Assembly: GCF_001570905.1 (NCBI RefSeq) | Contig: NZ_BCSO01000009.1 | Location: 24,162-88,161 of the forward strand | DNA length: 64,000 bases | From: [Zimmermannella] alba NBRC 15616 | GTDB lineage: Bacteria; Actinomycetota; Actinomycetes; Actinomycetales; Microbacteriaceae | Direction: 5' to 3' | Shown here: positions 1 through 9,409 of the stretch, piece by piece | Layout of the letters: the number at the start of each line of letters is the position of its first letter | Numbering within the stretch: position 1 is the first letter of the stretch | Notes under the pieces: model-generated | Told to the model about the DNA's origin: nothing | The model's input: the letters and a program-made list of their open reading frames with translations, nothing else | Databases searched by the model: none | Program-made: the position numbers and the translations under genes

Positions 1-11
1 GCGGCACCGGG

Positions 12-48
12 GGATCGAGTCGGCCGTGGGCCGTATCGAGATCTCGAC
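12..48. repeat. TCGATACG-type dispersed hairpin repeat, copy 1
   Basis: Read on the minus strand, this is a TCTCGATACG half followed by a complementary ACTCGATCC half, able to form a short hairpin. The same layout occurs at 54885-54918 and, enlarged, at 41709-41795. All three lie outside genes. This resembles the intergenic inverted repeats common in Microbacteriaceae genomes. Nothing else is recognisable in the first 82 bases. Confidence 0.45.
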
Positions 49-82
49 CACCTCGCGTACGCGCGAGTAGACTGATCCGACC

Positions 83-295
83 ATGGATTTCTGGATGAAC
101 GCGCTCTGGTCGGTGACCCCGACCATCGTCATCGGCACTTTCTTCGGATTCATCATCCGCGCCTGCATCGTCGGCGACCGCAATGAGCGTCGTATGCGAC
201 AGCAGGTGGAAGCCGAAGAGCGCGCGCGTCTCGGCCTGCCGCCGAAGGAAGCCGCCGCGTCGAACGCAGCAGTCTCCACTGCCACGACCAAGTAA
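83..295 (+). CDS. small single-span membrane protein, unknown function
   Basis: A 70-residue protein. Residues about 8-28 are a hydrophobic segment (WSVTPTIVIGTFFGFIIRA), followed by a charged, probably cytoplasmic helix rich in Arg and Glu and an Ala/Ser/Thr tail. This looks like an N-out/C-in single-pass protein. Small proteins of this layout are common in Microbacteriaceae, but I recognise no function. It ends in TAA, 16 bases before the start of the following MFS gene, so the two are probably co-transcribed. The length and hydrophobic pattern argue for a real gene. Confidence 0.65.
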   Translation: MDFWMNALWSVTPTIVIGTFFGFIIRACIVGDRNERRMRQQVEAEERARLGLPPKEAAASNAAVSTATTK

Positions 296-314
296 CGCAT
301 CCACGGGGAGCCCC

Positions 315-1610
315 ATGACCGGCTCAGCATCACTCGGCCGGCGAGTGCTCGAATGGCTCGTCCCGGCGCGCATCGGGATGCCCTTCCGTCGCGTGCTCGG
401 CGCCAACACCATCTCGAACCTTGGTGACGGCATCCTCATCGCGGCTGGTCCGCTGCTTGCGGCAAGTCTCACCGACGACCCGTTCTTCATCTCGATTGCG
501 GCGCTCGTCGTGCAACTGCCGTGGCTCGTACTGAGCCTCGGTGCCGGGGTGATCGTCGACCGCCTGCCGCGGCTTCCGCTCATTCACATCGCCTCCTGGG
601 TGCGGGCCGCCGTTCTCACGGTCCTCATCGCCCTCATTGGGTTGAGCGTCCTCGACCTGCCGATGCTGTTCGTGTGCCTGTTTGCGCTCGGATGCTGCGA
701 AGTGTTCCTCGACACGAGCTGGTCGTCGATCGTCCCCGACCTTGTGCCGTCGCGGGAACTTGGCATCGCGAATGCCCGCCTGAGCGCGAGTCACCGCATC
801 ATGAACCAGCTGCTCGGGCCAGCGCTCGGTGGCCTGCTCTTTGTTGTCGCCCACGCGATCCCGTACGGTGTGGCCGTGGTGACGACCCTGCTCGCGCTCG
901 TCGTCATTGCCGGCATGCGGGTACCCGACCACCGTGATCCGGATGCTGCTGACTCGGTTGAGCAAGGTCTTGCTCGGCTCCGCACTGAGCTCGCGGAGGG
1001 CATCTCGTGGCTCTGGAACCACGCCCCCATGCGTGTGCTCTCGCTCACGCTCTTCGCCTTCAACATCACGTACGGCATCACCTGGGGTTTGCTCGTGATC
1101 TGAGCGACCCGGACGCTCGGGCTCGATGCGGGTGGCTATGGCCTCCTCATGGCGGTGAGCGCGGTTGGTGGTGTCGTCGGCGCTGCCGCCTACGGCTGGC
1201 TGGAAGAACGATGTAGCTACGGCCTCATCATGCGGGTGTCGCTGAGCCTCGAAGTACTCGTGCACGCAAGCTTCGCGATGACGAGCCACTGGGGCTTTGC
1301 CGTGCCGATCTTCCTTGTCTTCGGTGCGTACGACACGGTGTGGACCGGCATCAACCAGACGATTCGCGGCCGTGCCGTCCCGAGTGCGGTGCGCGGCCGC
1401 GTCTCGGCGGTGTTCATGCTTGCGAACTTTGGCGGTATCGCGATCGGTACCCCTATCGGTGGTGCCATCGCGAGCCTCACGAGCGTCTCAACGGCGATGT
1501 GGTGCGCGGCGGCAGGAACTGCGCTTGCCCTCGCCCTGGTGTGGCGGATGTTGCCGAAGATCGCGGAGGCTGGCGCGATGCCTGAGGGCACTGCGCAACC
1601 CCACAGCTAA
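315..1610 (+). pseudogene. MFS exporter interrupted by an in-frame TGA
   Basis: The protein is a major facilitator superfamily transporter, probably a drug or siderophore exporter of the EntS-like type. It starts at ATG 315 (residues MTGSASLGRRVLEWL), has the usual hydrophobic helices and the loop motif DRLPRLP after helix 2. Translation stops at TGA 1101-1103 after GLLVI. The same frame continues without another stop as ATRTLGLDAGGYGLLMAVSA to TAA 1608-1610, with the second-half helices and the RGRAVPSAVRGRVSAVF loop. The two halves together (about 431 codons) match the usual MFS length. There is no frameshift, only the one stop. It is therefore a recent pseudogene, a readthrough case or a sequence error; I call it a pseudogene. 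Confidence 0.8.
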
Positions 1611-1688
1611 TTCCGGGATGCGGGGCCTAAGGTCGGCACGACCACTCGACCAGGCCGCCCCGACGGCATCCATGCTCGGAGATTTCAT

Positions 1689-2942
1689 ATGCGCACATCC
1701 GCTCGCTTGCTTGCGGCGTGCGCACTCCTCGCAGTCGGGTCTGGGTCGATGTGTGGATGCGTGGAGACCGAGGAGGCGACGGTCGATCCCCACGTCGCGG
1801 CAGTGGATGACACGCTCAAGCAGATCGACGGCGTCACGAGTGTGACCGCCGATGGTGAAGGCTCCTCCGGCAATGTCTACCTCACGGTGAACCTGGCCGA
1901 GCAACTCTCGCCCGAGGCACTCTCCGAGGTGGCCCGCGTCACGAAGGAATTCGTTGACACACCGCTGGCAGCTGCAGGAAGTGGTGCGACAGCCCACGCA
2001 GAACTCGTGCTCGGCAACGCGAGCTACAGTTATTTCGAGCCGAGCACCGTCGCGGATGTCGAGCAGCAGGTGTCGTACTGGTCGCAGCTGTCAGCGCTCG
2101 GCTTCTCATCCGTTCGCATCGACACACTGGATGTTTTTGTTGCTGGGCCAGGCCCTTCGACCGCCCCGGGCGGCGAAGCAGCAGCCGGTGATGCCGCGCC
2201 CGTGGAAGGGCATCTCGCCTCCGAGGTGCACGATGCCTTCGGGAATGCTGCAGTCGCGACCTCCTCCGCCTCGCCGAGCCCGAGCGCTCCGGAATACACC
2301 GACCCCGTATCCGATTCGAATGCGCCGCGCTACGTGCACCTCGATGCCACCTCGCCGAGTGGTGTTGACGATGCGGCACGCTTAATCGAATCAGCGCGCG
2401 CGATCGATGATCCAGGGGCGAGCGCGGGCGCGTGGGACCTCACGCTCCTCGACGGTCGCGTCCGCGGTGAGTTCCTGAAGCCCGAGATGCCGTCCTCGCA
2501 GGAGGTTGACCGCCTGGCCTCCTTCGGCGACGAGCTCGCGAAGCTCAAGGGTGAGAACGCCATCCACATCGTCGAATCGCCCAACGGCTCCACCGAGCGA
2601 CGGGCAGAACTGGCCCTCTTCAACGACGAACTGAGCGAGCACTCCAAGACAACCATTGAGGATGCGTTCCTCGAGAGCAGTTCCGGTCGCGCCGTCGAAC
2701 ACATCCTCGGCACCCTCGACGACGGTGCCGGTAGCTGGCGCCTTTCGGTCATGGGAAGCCCCCTCACCGGAGCCAACAACTTTGAATTCGCTGTCGAAGT
2801 GAACGACTGCGTTTTCCACAGCGACGACAACTGGCGAAAGCTCAGCAGCCACCTCGGCAATGTGTGGCTTGCCCAGCGCGCGGGCGCCGATCCGCGGTCC
2901 GTCGCGACCGGCCGCTGCCACGTCTCACGCGGCGGCAACTAG
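1689..2942 (+). CDS. secreted lipoprotein, unknown function
   Basis: A 417-residue protein with a lipoprotein signal peptide. Arg-rich residues 1-6 are followed by a hydrophobic core and a Cys-containing end (GSMCGC), giving an acylated Cys at about 22 or 24. The mature part is acidic and Ser/Ala/Gly-rich, with two similar alpha/beta halves and a Pro/Ser linker (about 150-205) between them. No catalytic motif is visible. Its location should be the outer face of the membrane. It starts 78 bases after the MFS pseudogene and ends just before a hairpin, so it is a separate unit. No function is assigned. Confidence 0.7.
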   Translation: MRTSARLLAACALLAVGSGSMCGCVETEEATVDPHVAAVDDTLKQIDGVTSVTADGEGSSGNVYLTVNLAEQLSPEALSEVARVTKEFVDTPLAAAGSGATAHAELVLGNASYSYFEPSTVADVEQQVSYWSQLSALGFSSVRIDTLDVFVAGPGPSTAPGGEAAAGDAAPVEGHLASEVHDAFGNAAVATSSASPSPSAPEYTDPVSDSNAPRYVHLDATSPSGVDDAARLIESARAIDDPGASAGAWDLTLLDGRVRGEFLKPEMPSSQEVDRLASFGDELAKLKGENAIHIVESPNGSTERRAELALFNDELSEHSKTTIEDAFLESSSGRAVEHILGTLDDGAGSWRLSVMGSPLTGANNFEFAVEVNDCVFHSDDNWRKLSSHLGNVWLAQRAGADPRSVATGRCHVSRGGN

Positions 2943-2943
2943 G

Positions 2944-2983
2944 CGTCCCACCCTCCCGTCACCGCGGAGCAGGGTGTGGGACG
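2944..2983 (+). terminator. hairpin after lipoprotein gene
   Basis: CGTCCCACCCT (2944-2954) pairs with AGGGTGTGGGACG (2971-2983) apart from one bulged base, directly after the lipoprotein stop. There is no T-run, so it is a weak candidate terminator. Confidence 0.4.
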
Positions 2984-3137
2984 GCGCGGGGATGACCTTT
3001 GCGCCCACCCCGGGCCTCATCCGCCGCTGGCGAACAGCGCCCCACAGGGCCGCGCGGCTCCGTACATTGGTTCGCATACGGCTCGCGACCGGTCCATCGT
3101 CGATCGAGGTCCTGGCCGCGAAGCAAGGAGGAACCGA

Positions 3138-5618
3138 ATGTTCGAACGCTTCACCGACCGTGCGCGTCGCGTGATCGTGCTCGCCCAAGAAGAGGCGAAG
3201 GCGCTCAACCACAACTACATCGGCACCGAGCACATCTTGCTCGGTCTCGTCCGCGAGGGCGAGGGTGTGGCTGCCAAGGCGCTCGAATCGCTCGACATCT
3301 CGCTCGACGCGGTCCGCGCCCAGGTGCAGGACATCATCGGCCAAGGCCAGCAGAAGCCCACCGCGCACATCCCCTTCACACCGCGCGCGAAGAAGGTGCT
3401 CGAGCTCTCGCTGCGCGAGGCACTCCAGCTCGGCCACAACTACATCGGCACCGAGCACATCCTCCTTGGCCTCATCCGCGAGGGCGAAGGTGTTGCCGCG
3501 CAGGTGCTCGTGAAGCTTGGCGCTGACCTCAACCGTGTGCGCCAGCAGGTGAACCAGCTCCTCTCCGGTTACCAGGGCAAGGAGCCCGTCGCTGCCGGCG
3601 ACCAGGGCGCCCCCTCGAACCAGGGCCAGGGCTCGGCCGTGCTCGACCAGTACGGTCGCAACCTCACCCAGGCCGCCGCAGACGGCAAGCTCGACCCGGT
3701 CGTTGGCCGCGAGAAGCAGATCGAGCGCGTCATGCAGATCCTTTCGCGCCGTTCCAAGAACAACCCCGTGCTCGTTGGTGAGCCCGGCGTTGGTAAGACG
3801 GCCGTCGTGGAGGGCCTCGCGCAGGCCATCGTCAACGGCGAAGTGCCCGAGACGCTCAAGGAGAAGCAGGTCTACTCGCTCGACCTCGGCTCGCTCATTG
3901 CTGGCTCCCGCTACCGCGGTGACTTTGAAGACCGCCTCAAGAAGGTCACGAAGGAAATCAAGACCCGCGGCGACATCATCGTCTTCATTGACGAGATCCA
4001 CTCACTCGTGGGTGCCGGTGCTGCTGAGGGCGCGATCGACGCTGCCTCGATCCTCAAGCCCATGCTCGCGCGTGGTGAACTCCAGACGATCGGTGCCACG
4101 ACCCTCGACGAGTACAAGAAGCAGTTCGAGAAGGATGCTGCCCTCGAGCGCCGCTTCCAACCGGTGCAGGTCGAAGAACCCTCCATCGCACACACGATCA
4201 ACATCCTCAAGGGTCTTCGTGAGCGTTACGAGGAGTTCCACAAGGTGAAGATCACGGACGACGCGATCGTCGCCGCCGCGAACCTCGCCGACCGTTATGT
4301 CTCCGACCGCTTCCTCCCGGACAAGGCAATCGACCTCCTCGACGAGGCCGGTGCTCGTCTGCGCCTCTCGGTGCTTTCGTCGCCGCCGGAGCTTCGCGAA
4401 CTCGACGAGAAGATCGCCGAGGTCCGCAAGGAGAAGGAAAAGGCGGCTGGCGAGCAGGACTTCGAGAAGGCCGCTTCGCTCCGCGACGATGAGAAGCAGC
4501 TCCTCGCTGAGCGTGTGCGTCTCGAGAAGCAGTGGCGTTCGGGCGATGTGCAGGCGTCGGGCACGGTGGATGCCGGGCTCATTGCCGAGGTGCTCGCGCA
4601 GGCCACCGGCATCCCGGTGTACAAGCTCACTGAGGAAGAGACCGCACGCCTCGTGTTCATGGAGGACGCCCTCCACCAGCGAGTGATCGGTCAGGACGAG
4701 GCCATCAAGGCGCTCTCGAAGACCATCCGCCGCACGCGTGCAGGCCTCAAGGACCCGAACCGTCCCTCCGGCTCGTTCATCTTCGCTGGCCCCACGGGTG
4801 TTGGTAAGACCGAGCTAGCGAAGGCGCTCGCGGAGTTCCTCTTCGATGACGAGTCGGCGCTCATTTCGCTCGACATGTCGGAGTTCGGTGAGAAGCACAC
4901 GGTCTCGCGCCTGTTCGGTGCCCCTCCAGGATTCGTCGGCTTCGAAGAGGGTGGCCAGCTCACCGAAAAGGTGCGCCGGAAGCCGTTCTCGGTCGTCCTC
5001 TTCGATGAGATCGAGAAGGCACACCCGGACATCTTCAACTCGCTCCTGCAGGTGCTTGAAGAGGGGCGTCTCACCGATGGTCAGGGTCGCATCGTCGACT
5101 TCAAGAACACGGTCATCATCATGACGACGAACCTCGGTACGAAGGACATCGCGGGTGGTCCCGTCGGCTTCCAAGTCGAGGGCGACACCGAGACCTCGTA
5201 CGAGCGGATGAAGGCGAAGGTCAACGAAGAGCTCAAGAAGCACTTCAAGCCCGAGTTCCTCAACCGCGTCGACGACACGATCGTGTTCCCGCAGCTGTCC
5301 GGCAAGGAGCTCCTGCAGATCGTCGACCTCTTCGTGAAGCGTCTCGCCGACCGCATGCTCGACCGCGACATGACCATCGAGGTGAGCGAGCAGGCGCGCA
5401 AGCAGCTCATCACGATCGGCCACGACCCGACGCTCGGTGCTCGTCCGCTGCGCCGTGCTGTGCAGCACGAGGTGGAGGATCTCCTCTCGGAGCAGATCCT
5501 CCGCGGCGAGCTCAAGGCGGGCGACCACGTCTCGGTCGACTATGACGGCACGAAGTTCACCTTCGAGACGCGCAAGCGCCTCGAGCCGGTCGCAACGGAA
5601 TCCGCCACTGCCGAGTAG
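3138..5618 (+). CDS. clpC: ATP-dependent Clp protease ATPase subunit ClpC
   Basis: An 826-residue Hsp100 unfoldase that feeds substrates to the ClpP peptidase. Start ATG 3138 follows a strong AAGGAGG and gives the family N-terminus [12 protein letters not shown]. Two Clp-N repeats span about 1-150. AAA module 1 has Walker A GEPGVGKT at about 215 and the FIDEIHSL Walker B. A UVR-type coiled segment lies at about 415-450. AAA module 2 has Walker A GPTGVGKT at about 552. The C-terminal D2-small domain contains [10 protein letters not shown]. The length is typical for actinobacterial ClpC. It stands alone and is followed by the convergent Ppx/GppA gene, with two palindromic repeats between them. 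Confidence 0.97.
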   Translation: MFERFTDRARRVIVLAQEEAKALNHNYIGTEHILLGLVREGEGVAAKALESLDISLDAVRAQVQDIIGQGQQKPTAHIPFTPRAKKVLELSLREALQLGHNYIGTEHILLGLIREGEGVAAQVLVKLGADLNRVRQQVNQLLSGYQGKEPVAAGDQGAPSNQGQGSAVLDQYGRNLTQAAADGKLDPVVGREKQIERVMQILSRRSKNNPVLVGEPGVGKTAVVEGLAQAIVNGEVPETLKEKQVYSLDLGSLIAGSRYRGDFEDRLKKVTKEIKTRGDIIVFIDEIHSLVGAGAAEGAIDAASILKPMLARGELQTIGATTLDEYKKQFEKDAALERRFQPVQVEEPSIAHTINILKGLRERYEEFHKVKITDDAIVAAANLADRYVSDRFLPDKAIDLLDEAGARLRLSVLSSPPELRELDEKIAEVRKEKEKAAGEQDFEKAASLRDDEKQLLAERVRLEKQWRSGDVQASGTVDAGLIAEVLAQATGIPVYKLTEEETARLVFMEDALHQRVIGQDEAIKALSKTIRRTRAGLKDPNRPSGSFIFAGPTGVGKTELAKALAEFLFDDESALISLDMSEFGEKHTVSRLFGAPPGFVGFEEGGQLTEKVRRKPFSVVLFDEIEKAHPDIFNSLLQVLEEGRLTDGQGRIVDFKNTVIIMTTNLGTKDIAGGPVGFQVEGDTETSYERMKAKVNEELKKHFKPEFLNRVDDTIVFPQLSGKELLQIVDLFVKRLADRMLDRDMTIEVSEQARKQLITIGHDPTLGARPLRRAVQHEVEDLLSEQILRGELKAGDHVSVDYDGTKFTFETRKRLEPVATESATAE

Positions 5619-5655
5619 CGTTCGCGCGAACACACACGTCCCCGTTCCCTCTGCT

Positions 5656-5710
5656 CAGGTCGCACTTTCGACCTCAGGTCGCGCGACCTAGGGTCGCAAT
5701 TGCGACCTGA
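5656..5710. repeat. 55-bp palindromic repeat, copy 1
   Basis: The element begins CAGGTCGCA and ends TGCGACCTG(A). It holds two further inner GGTCG/CGACC inverted pairs. A second, diverged copy lies 49 bases downstream (5760-5814). Both sit between convergent clpC and the Ppx/GppA gene and could act as a bidirectional terminator or a protein-binding site. Confidence 0.7.
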
Positions 5711-5759
5711 ACCACGTGACGTGGGCGTGATGCGGCGCGACGTAGTTCCCGCCGGCAGT

Positions 5760-5814
5760 CAGGTCGCAGTTTCGACCTTAGGTGGCGAAACCTAGGGTCG
5801 TGATTGCGACCTGA
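5760..5814. repeat. 55-bp palindromic repeat, copy 2
   Basis: Diverged copy of the 5656-5710 element, with the same CAGGTCGCA/TGCGACCTG ends and the same CCTAGGGTCG core. Several differences are in the inner arms. It lies just downstream of the end of the Ppx/GppA gene. Confidence 0.7.
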
Positions 5815-5833
5815 GTGGGGAGGGAGTGCGGGA

Positions 5834-6757
5834 CTACATGCGGTCGAGGTAGTCGAGGAGGACGCCTTCGCGCATCGCCCAGGGGCACACGTCGAGCTCG
5901 TCGATGTCGAACATGCGCATCACCTCGAGGAGCACCGTGCCGCCAGCCACGACCTGGAAGGCGCGGTCCTGCGTGATGCCCGGGAGTGCGGGACGAGCCG
6001 CCGCCGGCATCTGCGCGAGGCGCGGCACCCAATCCTCAAGCTGCCACTGGCGGAGCGTGACGCGGTCGGCCGAGCCGATGCCATCCTGCACCGACCCCGC
6101 CAGGCGAGCGAGCGAACGGACCGTCTTCGAGGTGCCCACAAACTGGTCGGGGCGGTCACGCTTCCGGAACGTCGCCGCATGCGGTTCCAGGGTCTTGCGC
6201 ACGTGGCGCTGGAGGGCCTCGAGCTGCTTGAGCGTCGGCGGGTCATCGTGCAGGAAACCGAGCGTCGTGCGGCCCGCACCAAGCGGGACCGACACCGCCT
6301 TCTCTGGCACCTCATTGTTACCGATCGCAAGCTCGAGCGAGCCGCCGCCAATGTCGACGAGCATGATCCTGCCAGCAGCCCATCCAAACCAGCGGCGCGC
6401 AGCCAGGAACGTCGTCGAAGCCTCCTGCTCGCCCGACATCACCTGCAGTTCGATGTCGGTTTCGCGCTTGATCCGCTCGAGGAGCGCCGGGCCGTTCTTC
6501 GCTTCGCGCAGTGCGCTTGTGGCCATCGGCAGCAGCGCATCGAGGTTCGAGCGGCGGATCACCTTCGCGGCATCGTGCATCGCCGACATGATCGTGTCGA
6601 CGCCCTCGTCGCTGATTGACCCATCCGGCGTGAGGTAGCGCATGAGACGCAGCGTCTTCTTCTGCGACGCCTCGGGCGTGGGACGTGCGCCAACATGGGC
6701 GTCCACCACCACGAGGTGAATGGTGTTCGAACCGACGTCGAGTACTCCAAGTCGCAT
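5834..6757 (-). CDS. Ppx/GppA family exopolyphosphatase
   Basis: A 307-residue protein of the Ppx/GppA phosphatase family (actin-like ATPase fold), which cleaves terminal phosphate from polyphosphate or pppGpp. The N-terminus MRLGVLDVGSNTIHLVVVDA carries the phosphate-1 motif, and DIGGGSLEL (about 135-145) the phosphate-2 motif. MATSALREAKN is also typical. It lacks the C-terminal HD domain of E. coli Ppx, as is usual for short actinobacterial Ppx1/Ppx2. It converges on clpC. Which of the two activities it has cannot be decided from the sequence. Confidence 0.88.
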   Translation of the reverse strand: MRLGVLDVGSNTIHLVVVDAHVGARPTPEASQKKTLRLMRYLTPDGSISDEGVDTIMSAMHDAAKVIRRSNLDALLPMATSALREAKNGPALLERIKRETDIELQVMSGEQEASTTFLAARRWFGWAAGRIMLVDIGGGSLELAIGNNEVPEKAVSVPLGAGRTTLGFLHDDPPTLKQLEALQRHVRKTLEPHAATFRKRDRPDQFVGTSKTVRSLARLAGSVQDGIGSADRVTLRQWQLEDWVPRLAQMPAAARPALPGITQDRAFQVVAGGTVLLEVMRMFDIDELDVCPWAMREGVLLDYLDRM

Positions 6758-6909
6758 GGTGTCGAGGGTACTCAGAAAGCCCGCCCGGTCGCATGCTGAA
6801 CCAATTGTTCGTCGAGTGTCGACAGATCTGGATCCCGCTCTTGGCGTCTCGGTGAAATGTGTTGCACGACACTGGCGTGGCGGGCGTTCTTGTGCCCTAC
6901 TCTCGTCCC

Positions 6910-7425
6910 GTGCAGCAGTTCACCGTTCGCGCAGCAACGACGCGCGATGTCATCGCCATCGAAGACCTCATCAAGCCCTACGTGCTTGATGGTCGTGTTC
7001 TTGGGAAAGAACGGGTCTGGCTCTACGAGTCGATTCAGGAGTTTGTCGTCGCTGAGCGATCGGATGGCAAGGTTATTGGATGCGGTGCACTTCACGTCCT
7101 CTGACGTGATCTCGGCGAGATCCGCACGATCACGATTCATCCGGATGCTGGCGGCCTGGGCCTTGGTTCGCGCATCCTCAGCGAGCTCGTTGAGCGTGCC
7201 TACGCGCTCGGCCTTGACCGTCTGTTCTGCCTCACCTTCGAGACGCGCTTCTTCGCGAAGCATGGATTCCGTGAGGTGGAAGAGCGAATCATCGACGATG
7301 CGACGTTCCACGAGATCCTCCGCTCGCCGGACATGGGCGTCCACGAGTTCCACGAGTTGCCGTATCTCAAGCCCAACACGCTCGGGAACACGCGCATGAT
7401 TCGGGAGCTGCACGAGGCGGCCTAG
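6910..7425 (+). pseudogene. ArgA-type N-acetylglutamate synthase (GNAT) with in-frame TGA
   Basis: A GNAT-fold acetyltransferase like the short actinobacterial N-acetylglutamate synthase, the first step of arginine synthesis. The likely start is GTG 6910 (QQFTVRAATTRDV). After GCGALHVL the frame meets TGA 7102-7104 and then continues uninterrupted as RDLGEIRTITIHPDAGG through LTFETRFFAKHGF and PYLKPNTLGNTRM to TAG 7423-7425. In the family the residue at the TGA is tryptophan (HVLW-DLGEIRT). The acetyl-CoA binding loop lies after the stop, so the truncated product would be inactive. Everything else is intact, which fits a single TGG-to-TGA change, readthrough or an assembly error. A TTG at 6859 is a possible longer start. 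Confidence 0.82.
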
Positions 7426-7449
7426 TTCCGAACGTGGGCACACGCCAGG

Positions 7450-9310
7450 TCAGCTCCGGGGACGGAGCTGTACAACCCGACGAGCGCCCCGATCTCGCTT
7501 GACGGCTGGTCGGTGCAGTACCGGAGCGCGGCGGGGACGGGCGCCGCGAACGGTGTCGCGCCGCTGAGCGGACAGATTCCTGCGCAGGGCTACTACCTCG
7601 TGAGCCTCGGCTCGAACGGCGCCAATGGCGCCGCCCTGCCGACGCCCGACGCCAGCGCCCCCGGCATGAACCCGAGCGGATCGAACGGTGTCATCTTCCT
7701 GTCAAACCAGGTATCTGCGCTCACGCTCCCGGCGGGTTCGGTTGTCGCCGCGAACGGCGTGATTGACGCCGTCGGGTACGGAACTGTCACGTTGTTTGAG
7801 GGATCCGCCGCTGCGGGTCTCGGTGGCACCTCGGACCAGCGATCCACGCAGCGTACGAACGGCCTCGACACCGACAACAACGCCGCTGACTTCAGTCGTG
7901 CGACGCCGACCCCGCAGAACTCGAGTACCACTCCGGTCACTGATCCGGGTGCGACCCCCAACCCCTTCCGCGGCGGTCGTGACACCCATCGACCAGATTC
8001 AGGGCACAGGTGATACATCGCCGCTCGCGGGGCAGAACGTCACCACGCAGGGTGTTGTTACGGCGGTCTACCCCACGGGCGGTCTCAAGGGGTTCGTGAT
8101 CCAGATGCCTGGTGTGGTTGATCTCGCAACGCACAAGGCCTCGCGCGGCATCTTCGTGTACGCCCCGAACGACGATGCCAAGGTGACGATCGGTGACTCG
8201 GTCACCGTGACCGGCAACGTCTCCGAGTACTTTGGGCTCACGCAGATCTCGGCCTCAACTGTGGCCAAGATCGCTGCACTTGGCGAGGTTCCCGCCACGG
8301 GCCTCACCTGGACCGGTGACGAAGCCGTCCGCGAATCCTTCGAGGGCATGCTCGTCATGCCGAAGGACAAGCTCGTCGTGACCGACAACTACGGCGTGAA
8401 CCAGTACGGCGAGATTGGTCTTGCGGTGAACGACGTCCTCGTGACGCCGACTGAAGTTGGTGCTCCGATGAGCGCCGAGGCCAAGGCTCAGGCTGCCGAC
8501 AACGCTGCTCGCGGCATCCTCCTCGACGATGGTGCTTCGACGAAGTACACGGGCGCAGGATCCGGCATCCCAACCCCGTACATCGACCAGGACCGCCCGG
8601 TGACGGTTGGCGCAACGGCCACCTTCACGAAGCCGGTCATCCTCTCGTACGGCTTTGACAGGTGACGTCTGCAGCGGACTGTCCCGGTGAGCGGAAGCAA
8701 CCCGGTTGACGAGCCCGCCACCTTCCTCGTTGGTGATTTCAACGCGTACTCGATGGAGTCGCCGGTCACGACGATCACGGATGCTGGCTTCGCCGACCTT
8801 GGCCACTCGACGAGCTCGACGACCGGCTTCACCGAGTACTCGTACCTCTTCGGTGGCACGCTTGGCTCGCTCGACCACGTCTTCGCTTCGCCGGCGGCCC
8901 AGGCACTCGTCGGTGGCGTTGACACCTGGACGATCAACTCCTATGAGTCGGTTGCCTACGAGTACAGCCGCTGGAACAGCAACGTCGAAGCGTTCTACTC
9001 GCCTGACCAGTTCCGTGCCTCGGACCACAACCCGGAGGTCGTGAAGCTTGTCTTCCCGACGCCAGCACTGACCCCGACGGCACAGCCGACACCGGCGCCC
9101 AGCAGCACGGCAACGGCGAGCCCTGTCGCAAGCTCGAACCCCACTGAATCACTGACGGCTTCGCCGGACGCGGCGGCCACGGACGGCGAGCGTTCTGGCA
9201 ACGGTGGCCTTGCGGGTACTGGTGCTGAGGGCATGATTCCAGCAGCAGTGGCGGGCCTCGCGCTGCTGCTGGGTGGCCTGGTGGCTCGCCGTCGACCGGC
9301 TGAGCGCTAG
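7450..9310 (+). pseudogene. remnant of wall-anchored extracellular nuclease (ExeM/NucH type)
   Basis: The pieces belong to a secreted endonuclease/exonuclease/phosphatase-fold nuclease. The order is a lamin-tail domain piece from about 7468 (ELYNPTSAPISLDGWS) without its start or signal peptide, a shift from frame 1 to frame 2 near 7960-7985, and an OB-fold part (TPIDQIQGTGDTSPLAGQNV). A TGA at 8663-8665 follows at FDR-stop-RLQ, where the family has Trp. There is then a jump straight to the catalytic C-terminus (FLVGDFNAYS, ASDHNPEV), so most of the catalytic domain is deleted. The end keeps a wall-anchor signal GLAGTGAE, a hydrophobic stretch and RRRPAER. Four independent lesions show it is dead. 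Confidence 0.85.
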
Positions 9311-9326
9311 ACCACACGAATCCGCC

Positions 9327-9366
9327 AGGGGCGGGGCAGGAACTCAAGGGTTCCCGCCCCGCCCCT
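9327..9366 (+). terminator. strong GC hairpin after nuclease remnant
   Basis: A 17-base arm starting AGGGGCGGGGC pairs with its complement ending GCCCCGCCCCT, with one mismatch and a six-base loop TCAAGG. It lies just after the stop at 9310. There is no T-tract, as is usual for high-GC actinobacterial terminators. Confidence 0.6.
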
Positions 9367-9409
9367 GCGCGTCGTCAAGATTTGGATGCCGGGCCGGTAG
9401 CGTGTCGGC

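Noticed and set aside
330..1289. Long minus-strand open frames opposite the MFS, ClpC and nucleotidase genes
   Set aside because: Their codon pattern and low-complexity Arg/Glu/His-rich translations are typical antisense shadows of high-GC genes. None shows a family motif or a ribosome site.
3060..3095. ClgR-type operator before clpC
   Set aside because: TTCGC and CGCGA half-sites are present but the spacing and central bases do not fit the known symmetric motif, so I do not report it.
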